NCBI GenBank assembly: GCA_022702705.1
Contig: CM040439.1
Coordinates: 27,771,345 to 27,835,344, forward strand
DNA: 64,000 bases
Direction of reading: 5' to 3'
From: Papilionanthe hookeriana x Papilionanthe teres
Lineage: Eukaryota > Streptophyta > Magnoliopsida > Asparagales > Orchidaceae
In this document: in pieces, positions 36,941-48,167 of the stretch
Position numbering within the stretch: the stretch's first letter is position 1
Layout of the letters: every line of letters starts with the position of its first letter
Position numbers and translations under genes: made by a program
The notes under the pieces: generated by a model
Told to the model about the DNA's origin: nothing
What the model saw: the letters and a program-made list of their open reading frames with translations, nothing else
Databases searched by the model: none

Positions 36941-37739
36941 CCTATTTTTAAAACTTTGATCTATTTCAAAGCGATGTAAAATTTTTTCACCTAGGATCTT
37001 CAGTTATTTTAAGTGGATTCCAACTTCTCTTCTTTTAAAAGAACTTCTTGTATTCAAAACCATTTTGCTTGCTGCTTTTCAGACATTTACATTTATCTGC
37101 TGTCCTCTTCAAGATGTTTTCTGTTTACTTTTCTTTATGCAAAAATGTTTCATTTCAAATTTTGTTGTTGTTGATTCTGTGCTTTTGGATGCTTTGGAAG
37201 TTTTCAAAAAAAAAAAAAAAAGAGAGAGGGAGTGAGGGAGAGAGAGAAAATGAGGTCAGTTTTGTCATCAGCGATGATAGTGCCGTAATAATTATATTTT
37301 GTAAAATTGACCACTGGGATAGAGTTGCTATGACATGTTTACACTGTCTAAGTAGCTTTTGTATAATTGTATCATCAGTTGAGCGAATCTTCCTTGGGCT
37401 TTTAACCACATTTCTTTGGACCTTATTGAAAATGATTTGATTTTCTGCTCACAGTTTAATTTATTAAATTTGTTAATTGTGTTTTAATTAATAAACTGAC
37501 TGCTATGCTAGATCCTCATTTCGCCTCTATCAAGGCTCCTGCAACCTTCTGCCTTAAGATGCTACTTTTTCTTCTGTTCTTAGTGATCTATCATGTTATT
37601 TTCTTACTAGGAAGATGCATTTGTTCGTCGTGAAGATTCTTAAAAGAGACATGCCCGCTTTTTTTGTTTTTAAAAATGCAGATTAATCATGTTTTGTTAA
37701 CTTATGTGATCTAATGTCAGATTTATGTATTACATTTTA

Positions 37740-37988
37740 GGGACATTTACATACATAGCGCACAATTCTTATGTATTTACATATCTATCATCTAAAATTC
37801 ATATTTACACCCATTGCACTCAAATCTTTAATATCACCAAAAAAAAAAAAAAATCAGTATGTCATCTTTTTAAAAGCGAAATACATATTTTCATGTTTAA
37901 AACACGAAAGTGATGTCTAAAAATATGAAAGTTTAGGTGTGAGGTATTTAAATATAAAAGAATTGTGTGCTACGTATGTAAATTTCCC
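37740..37988. mobile_element. TACM MITE copy 2
   Basis: The left end GGGACATTTACATACATAGC pairs with the right end GCTACGTATGTAAATTTCCC. Flanks TACATTTTA and TACTTGTTA match at 7 of 9 bases. A poly(A) run of 15 interrupts the middle. Confidence 0.85.
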
Positions 37989-38212
37989 TACTTGTTAACA
38001 TGTTATTATTGATCATTACATCTGCCCTAAAGTAGGAAAAAAAACATTGACATTACCTAAAGTAGCCTTTTTCATTAGATTTGATTCCCAAACCCTTTAC
38101 TGTAAAAGATAACCTGTTGTTCTAAAGCCCATGAAGTGCTAGTAAGTCCATTTTTTGATCGATTTTTAGCTTGTTTTTCTTTTTCATTTCCTTGTATCCA
38201 TCTTTTCTTTAA

Positions 38213-38423
38213 GGGAAATTTGCATACATACCACACACTTCTTCTATTTACATGTCTAGTACCTTACCTATGCATGAAAGGTGTATTTCACTTTTAAAAA
38301 GTAAACAATAGCGGCATTTTTTGTGTGATATTAAAGATTAAAGTGCTATGTTTGCAACTATGAAACTTCAGATGTTAGATATGCTAGTACATAAGAATTG
38401 TGTGGCCTGTATGCAAATGCCCC
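38213..38423. mobile_element. TACM MITE copy 3, perfect 9-bp target duplication
   Basis: The left end GGGAAATTTGCATACATACC pairs with the right end CTGTATGCAAATGCCC. Perfect 9-bp repeats TTTCTTTAA lie at 38204-38212 and 38424-38432. This copy fixes the boundaries and the Mutator-like duplication length of the family. Confidence 0.9.
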
Positions 38424-38512
38424 TTTCTTTAACTACTTCTCTTAATGCAACATAACTTGATGTTGATACTTTCCCAACAAAGCAGACCTTTGGTTATTAA
38501 TTCTTGCCTTAG

Positions 38513-38620
38513 AACACCTATTATGACTTGGAGTTTAAATACAATGGCCTACGTGTTCCAGTTGTCTACAAGAAAAGAGGTGGCTTGAAGAACTTGCCTC
38601 AACATCCTACAGTGTTGCAG
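38513..38620 (+). CDS. orphan internal exon candidate (36 codons, phase 0)
   Basis: Between an acceptor (TTCTTGCCTTAG, ending 38512) and a consensus donor (CAG then GTATGT at 38621) lies 108 bp open in one frame. It reads NTYYDLEFKYNGLRVPVVYK and then KRGGLKNLPQHPTVLQ. Codon choice and composition look exonic against the AT-rich surroundings. I do not recognise the family, and no partner exon could be found on either side. It is flanked by TACM copies 3 and 4. It may be a relic exon of a lost gene, a captured gene fragment, or an exon joined to distant ones. Confidence 0.35.
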
Positions 38621-38656
38621 GTATGTGATCATTAGTTTGCATCTTGATTTAATTTA

Positions 38657-38850
38657 GAGACATTTACATACATCGAACACAATTTTTATTTATTTACATA
38701 TCTCACTCCAAAACTTTCATATTTACACAAATTATACTCACATTTTTAATATCACATAAAACATAGCATTGCTATCACTTTTTACAAGTGAGAGTTCAGG
38801 TGTGAGATGTGAATAAAAACAAAATTGTGTGCTATGTATGTAATTTTTCC
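38657..38850. mobile_element. TACM MITE copy 4
   Basis: Left end GAGACATTTACATACATCG, right end TGCTATGTATGTAATTTTTCC. The 9-bp flanks TTTAATTTA (38648-38656) and TTTAGTTTA (38851-38859) differ at one base. Confidence 0.88.
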
Positions 38851-39123
38851 TTTAGTTTATTGGGCTGCTTTAAGATGCCATTTCTGACATTTGAGAACCA
38901 AAGCCAGATTGTAATTTTGAATTTTCCTTTGTCTTTGAATTTCCAACAAACCAACTTTGTTAAACACAAGGTAATATGAAACGAAGCAAATATGTTAGAT
39001 TTTATGTGTTTTCTACAGACCTACCTAACAGTTTTAAATACACACTTTTCCTTTAACAAAAGGCATTAAGAATCCATTATTTCAACTTCTTAATGCTAGG
39101 ATGCTTTGTTTTATTTTTATTAT

Positions 39124-39357
39124 GAGAATTTAACATACATGTTACATATCTAATACTTCTTATGCTTTTACATGTCTAACACATAAAGTTTGATATTTAC
39201 ATTTATAACATTGTTGTCATAACTTGTGCATGAAAATGTGCGTTTAACTTTTATAAGGTTAGTAGGAGTGGTATTTTTAATGTGATATTAATTAAATATT
39301 TGACCGTTATGCATGTAAATAGGAGAATTGTGTGGCATGTATGTAAATGCCCATCCC
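39124..39357. mobile_element. TACM MITE copy 5
   Basis: The right end GGCATGTATGTAAATGCCC is well kept; the left end is eroded. Flanks TTTTATTAT and TATTATTAT match at 8 of 9 bases. The middle carries GTGCATGAAAATGTGCGTTT and TGATATTAATTAAATATTTG. Confidence 0.75.
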
Positions 39358-39744
39358 TATTATTATTAGTCAAGAAGCTTGGTTGATCAAAATCACAGAA
39401 ATTTTGATGCTTGGAGAGGCGTGTTAGTGGTTATGTTCTTACCGAACCATTGTCCTTGAACACTCACTGGAACTCAGCGAAGGGAATAAATGTTATGTTG
39501 GTTTTATTTATTGTAATTTACATGACCATCCCTTCTATATGTTTTCATGACTGTGACACAGCTGTTTGCATGAATGCTTGTCATTAGAAGCGTGTTCTCC
39601 TGTAAGCTTTTGTATTTACTCCAGCCATTAGTAAGTTTTTTGTTTTTCTGATGGTTTGAAAGTGAAAGGAATTTCCCATTTGTTGAAGTAGGAACGAGTA
39701 GAAGAACAGACTGTTTAAAATGATTTTATAAATATGGTCAACTC

Positions 39745-40915
39745 TACAACTAAACAACAAAGCCTTTTTCTCACTAAGTGGGTTCTGCTACAGTATTCAG
39801 TTTACTCCATTATGTCATATTTTCATTGAATTCTAATAGATTAAGTTCTTTTTTTTATACAACATGCCCAAGTCTTTTTAGGTCCATCTCTACCTTTCGT
39901 ACCAAAAGTTAAATCTAAAACCTTTACTCTCTTAATAAGATCATCAGATGATCGACGTTTAATGTGGCCAAATCATTTAAAACTCTCTCTAGTCTTGTCT
40001 GCACTGGAGCAACACCAACCATTTCACAGATATATTTGTTTCCTATTTTGTCTTTAAGTGTAAAACCACCCATCCACCGAAGTATTCTCATCTTAGCAAC
40101 ACAACACTTAGTTTTATGTTTCTCCTTAGCATACAACAAATTACATCCTAGTTTAAATTTTGTTAGAACATCCATAAGTAAAAGCAAAGGGGTATAGGCT
40201 TAAAGTCGATTCTTGATGTAATATAACTGAAATAGGAAAATACTCGGTCAATCCTCCTAGAGTTTGAATACAAGTAACAACTGTGGTTTACATATCTTTA
40301 ATAACTTGAATATAAATCCTATCAATACCTTTCTTATCATAAGCTCTATTTATTTATTTTTTAATCAACAAAAACTATATGTAGATCCTCCTTAGCCTCT
40401 TTCTACTTCTCCATCAAACCTCTCAGTAGATATATAGCTTTCATAGTAGACTTGCCTCACATAAATCCAAACTGATTTTGAGAAATCTTGTTATCACATC
40501 TTAACCTATCTTCAATTATTCTCATAATTTTGATGTACGACGCATTCATTGAATTCCTCTATAAGCACACTCTTGTGTATCCTTTTATTTTTAAAAATAG
40601 GGATAAAAATACTCTTCCTCAACTCACCAGACATCATTTTAGTTTCTAAAATAATATTAAAAAGTTTGGTAAGCCAAGAAATTCCTATGGGAGTGTCTGC
40701 TTGCAGGAAGGATTTAGAGTCAGTAGGATTTAGTAAATCCACCCCCTTGCCATATTTATTAAATCTAAATAACAATTCTATAATCATGTTTTGCATCAAA
40801 TTTTTTTGATTGCTGGTTTTGATTTCATGGTAAAATAGCTTGTGTGATATTAGAGAGTATATTTGATAATTTTTTCTAGTGAAATACAAGTTAAAAATGA
40901 TTTTTATTTTTATAT
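39745..40915 (-). pseudogene. RTE-type LINE, truncated and broken
   Basis: Minus-strand translation gives TPIGISWLTKLFNIILETKM, then RKSIFIPIFKNK (about 40710-40610), then after breaks NQFGFM, KSTMKAIYLL and DLHIVF (about 40480-40370), then the C-terminal VAKMRILRWMGG and VGVAPVQ (about 40110-39995). This is the order of motifs in the RT and C-terminal parts of plant RTE LINEs. The 3' end (39745-39790 complement) has ACCCACTTAGTGAG and AAAAAGGCTTTGTTGTT, the same tail type as the short insertion at 30929. The endonuclease and the region with the catalytic YxDD aspartates are missing or unreadable, and many stops are present. Confidence 0.85.
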
Positions 40916-40919
40916 TTAT

Positions 40920-41316
40920 TTTTTGTATTTTCCTTGTATACCTTAGCCATACTTGGTTGAGCTCTCTTGTTTGTGTCTAGTTCATCTAGTCTTATTTGCG
41001 TAATGAACTTGCTTAATATGAACCTTTCTTAAGCTGAATAATAGTTATTCTCAAATATATTTGAAAGTGTCACAAGATTGTATGACATAAATGTTTTGAT
41101 CTAAATCCCATACTAGGAATTTTTGTGATTTATATATATATATATATATGATGTTTACATCATGAGCAATAGTGTAATTGATAGCTGATATGTTAACATG
41201 CTCTATAGGATGTTTTGAAGGACCTTTAGATTAGAGTTATCTATATCAAATATGAACAAAATGCTATTAAAATAGGAGTAAAACGCGGAATCATTCAATT
41301 ATTTCTATGGGTTGTT
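40920..41316. other. AT-rich sequence, nothing recognised
   Basis: It contains a short TA repeat near 41134-41150 and no supportable feature. Confidence 0.4.
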
Positions 41317-41319
41317 TTA

Positions 41320-41553
41320 GGGTCCATTTGGGGCAGTTTATTTGATGCAGTGGCGCTTTGAAAACGCACCTGGTCTATTTGGGTAAACTGCGTTTTCAAA
41401 ACGCAAAAAAGGAGCTTTTTCACACCGCCCTTATCTAGGTGCGGCGGCAACTTTCTAGCTGCGGTCTGTCTTTTCAAAAAAAAAAAAAAAAGAAATTTGT
41501 AATCAGCTTATCAGCAGATTATTCAATAAGCTACAGTTGACCCAAACAAACTC
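41320..41553. mobile_element. Tourist-type MITE copy 2
   Basis: Left tip GGGTCCATTTGGGGCAGTTT, right tip complement GAGTTTGTTTGGGTCAACTG, TTA on both sides (41317-41319 and 41554-41556). It is an inverted relative of 4275-4529, sharing GCGTTTTCAAAACGCA and an A-rich run. Confidence 0.85.
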
Positions 41554-41679
41554 TTAGTTATCGAGATTATTTCGATTTTAATTTAAAGAGTTTGGTATTT
41601 GGAATTACTATAAATTTTGAGATTAAATGAGTTATAATTTTTATCAAGGAGATTGATGCTAGAATATAATTTATCCAAG

Positions 41680-41962
41680 GGCGGGCGTTTGGGTTTGGGG
41701 TGATTGTGTGGTGCTGCACTGTATTTTTTTCTATTTAGCAAAATAGCTGTGCTTGTTTCTGTTCTAAAAAAGCTGCAGTTAAAAGCTGTGTTTTTTCATA
41801 AGATCAAGTTACCTGTGGTGGCTTCTTAAAAGCCTTGGTTTTATCTTTTTCAAAAAAAAATTTTCGGTGATAGCCTCCAATATTTTTTGCACAACAGCTT
41901 CTTCAGCAGCTTCACAACTGCTTTTTCAAACCGTTGTAACTATCTCAAACAAACCTTTAATA
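41680..41962. mobile_element. Harbinger-like MITE, diverged
   Basis: The left part GGGCGTTTGGGTTTGGGG pairs loosely with the right-end complement AAAGGTTTGTTTGAGATAGT. The inside has paired AAAGCTGC and GCTTCTT words. Its target duplication is not clear. Confidence 0.5.
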
Positions 41963-42143
41963 TCCTCATAAATTGGAATATATAAGTTAACAAGTTTTCT
42001 GTAATTTCCTATGTTTATTGAGGCTATGGAGATATGTGCTGAGTCTATATTATTAAATTACGAGATAATTACGGAATTGTTATATTAAAAAAATAATATA
42101 AAAAGAATGTGAAGCTACTGAAAAATAATCTGATGTTAGTGGT

Positions 42144-42145
<2 letters not shown>

Positions 42146-42192
<47 letters not shown>
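42146..42192. repeat. (TA)n microsatellite
   Basis: About 23 uninterrupted TA units. Confidence 0.95.
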
Positions 42193-42198
<6 letters not shown>

Positions 42199-42779
42199 GT
42201 TAAATAGCAACTAATGACTCACCGGTGAAAAAATAGAGATTTATGTGGTAAATTTTTAAAAAAATTGTAAAAATGCGGTTTAATCAATCAAGTAAAACTG
42301 CGGTGCGATGCCAAACTATCGCTACAAACACACCTTTAAGCTCTCTCTCGTTTAATATAACCCCCATTATGTATGTTTTGCTAGAAACCATCAAAAGCTT
42401 ATAATTTGTTGAGAAATATTTATTTATTTATAAAAGGAAGACATTGAAACAATTTTCAAATTGCTAATTGTATTTCAGTTTAATAAATTAATGCCAATTT
42501 TAATTCTAATTAAAAATTGTCTGCCAATGTGATTAATCAAATCTCGAACAACATTTGTCCAAATGTGTAGAGCAAAATGAATCAAAATTGGGTTTTTTAT
42601 AATCCACTATTTACTCATTATCAACACAATTCAATACTGTAAGAATATACTAATCCTTTAATATTGCTGCATCAATGTATTTATAAAGATTTAGCATATT
42701 ACTCACATTTGCTTATAAATATCAAGTTTAAAGGCACCTAATATAATTTATATGGCTACAAAAGAAATTAAGGAAAATC

Positions 42780-42944
42780 ATCTTATGCATTTACCTGTCT
42801 CGCACCTAAACTTCAATTTTTACGAGAAAAATACCTTACCTATACACAAAAATGAGTATTGCACTGTTCCTGCCACGGGAAAGAGTCGAGTTATGTGCTC
42901 GTAAAAATTGAAGTTCAGGTGCGAGATAGGTAAATACATAAGAT
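42780..42944 (-). mobile_element. TACM-derived hairpin in the ELMO 3' flank or 3' UTR
   Basis: Arms of 47 bp (42780-42826 and 42898-42944) are inverted copies with only three mismatches. The loop is about 71 nt. Arm words such as TTTACCTGTCTCGCACCT and CTTCAATTTTTAC tie it to the TACM family. It starts about 170 bp after the ELMO stop codon and so may be transcribed in its 3' UTR. Confidence 0.8.
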
Positions 42945-43115
42945 TTCGATGCTGCGTATTCCCCAAAAAATTAAATAAATATCATATAAATAATATATAT
43001 AATATAATTTATGAAATCAAGTAAAATTAGCACATATTTATAGCAATATTAAAGCTTACAAATATATTATGAATCATAATATAATCATTCAAAATAAATT
43101 CGAAATAAGGGCTCT

Positions 43116-46100
43116 CTATCTGTACAACATGGTATAAGCAGGCAGGTCTTTGACACTATAAATGTCTTCAAGTGCAAGCTCTAGTTCTAATTGTGCTCTG
43201 GTAGACTTGAGAACATCCTTCAAACAAAATACACAATGAAACCAATTAGAAATGAAGAAAATATTAATCATTTACATACATACCACCAAATTACTATATA
43301 TTTACAAATCTAACATCTAAACTTCACCTTTCATAGGCCAAGTGAAGCTTTTAGGGGTTAGATATGTAAATACATAGGAATTGAGTGGAATGTATGTAAA
43401 TATTCCAAATATGAAATGGTTTTGGGGATATATACAGTGAACTCCATATAAGAAGCTCTCTTGGCTAGCCATTGGGCATCCATCAACCTGAAAGCTACAC
43501 AGTAGAGGTCGTCGAAAGCGCTCTTGTCGTTTGCGAGGAGTTCTACGAAACGAGTTCCCGCCTTCGATGTCGGACTACCTGTTAAAAGTAGTACAAGATT
43601 TGATTAGAATTGATTCCACACGTATATAATGTGTATGTTGAGGAGCTTATTTTCGCCCCTCGAATAAAGAATAAATCATTAAGGTAGTTGGTTCCGCCCC
43701 TGCTCTCTCGCCCCACTAAATGTGTGGAGTTGTTGATAAGCTAAAATCCGCCTTATTATGCAACCGGAACAACAGTTATTTCATTAATTAGTCAACAACA
43801 TGCTATGTAGATTTATTCGTAGGTTATTTCATTGAGCGTGCTTTGGGTATTTATTGTATTTTTCGCTATCAATTAGGGCTGTTAACGATCCGATTTCAAG
43901 TCAAGCTGAGAGCTCAAAATCAACACGAAAAGATTTAGTGTATCTTCAAATCGGCTTGTGGCTCGTTGTATTCAATTTCAAGCCGAGCCAACTCAAAATC
44001 GAAATGAGTTGGCTCAAATTGAGTTATTTGGATCTGTTCCAGCTCAAAGTCGGCTCAAAATTAGCTCGTGGCTCGTTATATTCAATTTTACTTGCATTAT
44101 ATATATAATCTTTATAAATAAAAGATTACTAAGAGCCGATTTTGAGACAGTCCAGGCTGATTCATGTCTAGCTTGAAATTGGCTTGAAAAAGTAAAAGAA
44201 TCCAAAATTTCGACTCATAGATCATAGATCAGCTCGTTTATTTCGAGCCGAGCCAAAATTCAAATCGATTTTAGAGCGATTAACGATCTTTGAGCTAAAT
44301 TCACAGCACTAGTGAAGTCTACAACTACAATGAAAGAATGCAGCCATCAATTGAGTGATACAATACAAAGTTATGCTTTTTACTAAATATCCTAAGTTTG
44401 CATATATGTTCAAAAATTAAGTTTGGGTATCAGAAATGTAAATACAAAAGAATTGAGTGGTATGAATGTAAATCTTCCTTGTTTATATTTATACTCCCCT
44501 TCGCTCTTAGTGATTGAATTAAGTTTTGCAGATTTCCCAATATATGAATCTAATGCAATTTTGAAATGTAATAAACCTGCTTGAAGATCCAGCATCTGCA
44601 CCAGCATAAATGAGATGTTGATTCCAGCTACAGCAAAAGGATACTCCCACTCCGCCCTGTTGCCATCTCTTTTATGCAATAAAATCTGAAAGGAATCCTG
44701 CATAAACATGACCTGTTAGTGGCAAGCTGTTCCTGATGAAAGATTTGAGGTGGTATAAATGTAAAGAAAAGGTGGAGTTTAGGTGTTAGATATCTAAATA
44801 CATAGGAATTGAGTGGCATGTATGTAAATGCCCTTAAACTTCAAGTTTTACATATATACCATCATAGTATCTTACCTATGCACAAAAAGGTGTCACCTTT
44901 TAAAAGTTAAAATAGTGGTATTTTTGATGTGGTATAAAAAGTTTGGGTGGTATGAATGTAAAAAGTAAAATTTAGGTGTAGATATGTAAATACATACGAA
45001 TTGAGTGGTATGTATGTAAATGCCCCAAAATAAAAATGCAGCTGCATCATGAAGGGGCAAAAAAAGAGAGGTTTTCAATGATAAAAAGCCACATATTTCT
45101 TATTTATTTACATATCTAACACCTAAACATTCAAATTCACATGCATACTGCTCAGTTATTTAACATCACATCAAAAATACCAGCATATCACCATCACTAT
45201 TTTTTAAAAGTGAAGCGAACCTTCTCATGCATACGTGAAAAAGAACAAGATGTTATAAATGTAAATATCAAACTTTGGCTGTTAGATATGTAAATGAATA
45301 AGAATTATGCGGTATATATGTAAATTTCCCTCAAATTGGGGCATTGACATACACACCATATAATTCTTATGTATTTACGCATCAAATCCCTAACATCACA
45401 TCAAAAATATCGCCATCATCATTTTTTTCAAAAGCGAAACGCACCTTCTCATGAATAGGTTTACAATTATAAGCATAAACATCAAACTTTGGGGGTTAGA
45501 TATATAAAAATTGTGCGGCAGGTACGTAAATTTCCCTAAAAGAAAAATACAGCTGCATGATGAAGAAGCGTGCGGTTACCGGGTAGTTCTCGGCGAAAAA
45601 AATGAGATTTTCCAATGATATAAACCCGCCGCCCCTAGAAACAAACAATCAGAAGTTCAGTGTAGGTTAAGATTGTTTAAAAGAACAGAACATGGGAGCA
45701 TTTACATACACAACACACAATTCTAATGTATTTACATATCCCACACCAAAAATTACATATTTACACACATAGCACTAGGATTTTAAAAGTGAAATATACC
45801 TTCTCATGCATATGTTCTAAAGCTCTAAACTCACATCTAAAGATTTTAAATGTAAAAAACTTTTAAATATGAAAAAGTGTTATTTATGTAAATATGAAAG
45901 TTTAGATGTGAGATATGTAAATAGATAAAAGTTATGTGCTTGGTATGTAAATTTCCCTTGATAGATAAGAAAGCTGGAAGTAAATTATTACCTAAAATCT
46001 GTAGATGGATCAGTACCCTGCCAACCCATTTCCTTCCATAGTTCTGATTTGAGAGGGGGGACTTCTCTATTGGGATATGCTAGCTTCCAGAGTTGTCCCA

Positions 46101-48134
46101 ATGCATCCTGAATAAGAGTTGTTTTTTTTTTTTTTCAATTAGTTTTTTTTTTTAATGTAGCAGTTTAGATTAGGGTCGTTAACGATCCGATTTTGAGCCA
46201 AGTTCGGGTCGGCCTCGAAATTGGCTCAAATAGATTTAGGGTATGTGTGGGACAACTGCAGCTTATTAATAATCTGCTGATAAGCTGATTAAAAATAATC
46301 TGCTAATAAGCTAGGTACGTTGGCTTTTACAAAATTTTATTTTTTTGGAAAAGCCAGACCACAGCTAGAAAGTTGCTACCGCACATAAATAGGGAAAAAG
46401 TTGTTTTCTGCGTTTTGAAAACGCATAAGCTGCCAAAATCGGCTATTGGCTATTTATATTTGATTTCGTGCTAGGCCGGCTCGAAATTAAATCGAGTTAG
46501 ATCCGGCTCAAAATTGAGACAAGCTGGCTCAAATCGAGTTATTTGGATCCGTTTTAGATTGGAATCGCCTCGATCCGGCTCAAAATTGAAACTAATTGGC
46601 TCAAATTGAGTTATTTGGTTTCGTTCAACTCGAAATCGGCTCAAAATCAGCTTGAAACTAGCTTGTGGCTCAGTATATACATATTTTTAGCATTATATAT
46701 ATAACTTTTATAAATAAGAAATACTACGAGCCGATCTATGTATGACTTAAAATTAAGTCAAAAAAGATTTGATCCAAAGTTTCGGCTCATTTATTTTGAT
46801 CGGAGCCAAAATTCAAATCGTTTTCGAGCGATTAACGATGTTCAAGCTAAATTCACAGCCCTATTTCAGATAATATGAGAATTTTAGGATATTATATATA
46901 TTGAAAACATTCCACCAAAAGACAATACAAATATTTCAAGGGAAATTTACATACAAACCACAAAGTTCTTATGCATTTCATATCAAAAACCTATATATGA
47001 AAAGGTGTATTTCACTGTTAAAAAGTTAGTGATAGTGGTAACTCTAACGTGATGCCAAAGATTAGAGTGTTATATATGTAAATATGAAATTTTCGGTGTA
47101 AAACATGTAAATATATAAGAATTGTGCGGTAGTATGTATGAAAATGCCCCATAATTCAAAGTTACATGAGCCAATTGTCTGAATATATACCTATATTTTT
47201 CATCAATAGTTTGATCTTGGCTAGTTCAAAAAAATCACCTAGGTGGTAAATTTATAAATATCAATATTTCGGATGGTCTGTACGTAACAATCCCGAAAAA
47301 AAAGAAATTGCATGCACTTTTAACTAAATACATACTTGATGATCACGACGAGAGCCATCAAATGGGACCTTCAATCTCTGCTTTAAGCCATTCAATCTTT
47401 CTTGCTGCACATAAAACATTAAATTATGAGAAAATATTATAAGATCTAAAATAAATTAACATTAGAAAACATAAATAAATCATGAAGAGTGCATATTACC
47501 ACTAATTTCCAGAACAGAATGTTGTTTTCTTCTCTATTTTTGCCTGTGTTGGTGTATGAGATATTGTGAGGAGTAACTAAAGATCTGTTTGGGGTAGCTT
47601 TTTCACTATTTGCTTATCAAAAAGTTGCCACAATTCAGTTTAATTGGGAAGTTTTTTTTTATGCTTTTTAGAAATTTCAAAAATAGATTTCTACAATCAA
47701 TTATTAGAGTATAGCAACTGCAAGAAAGCTAATATATTACTTTATAATTAGTAAAAAGTTATATGCTTACATCAATTTCTAAAAAAAACTACATGCTTAT
47801 AAATAATCACAACCATCCCCACATAGACCATATTTCACAAACTTTTTTTTTACAACCACCATTAGACATTTTTTTTCTCAATTAAAAAATTTATAATACC
47901 CACCATTTTAAAAAATTCCATTTTTCTCGTAATAGTTCGGATTTTGTTTGGCGTGGGTGCAACTTTTTAAAGAGGTTATTGTAAAGCTGTGATTAAGAGA
48001 ATAGCTTCTTAGAAAATTGTGGTGGGAAATATAAATATATATATATATATACATATTTCCAAAAAATCAGATAGCGGTTTTCTCACAGTCGCCGCACTTT
48101 AACATGTCAGGTTGAAAAGAACAGCTTCCCGCCA

Positions 48135-48167
<33 letters not shown>

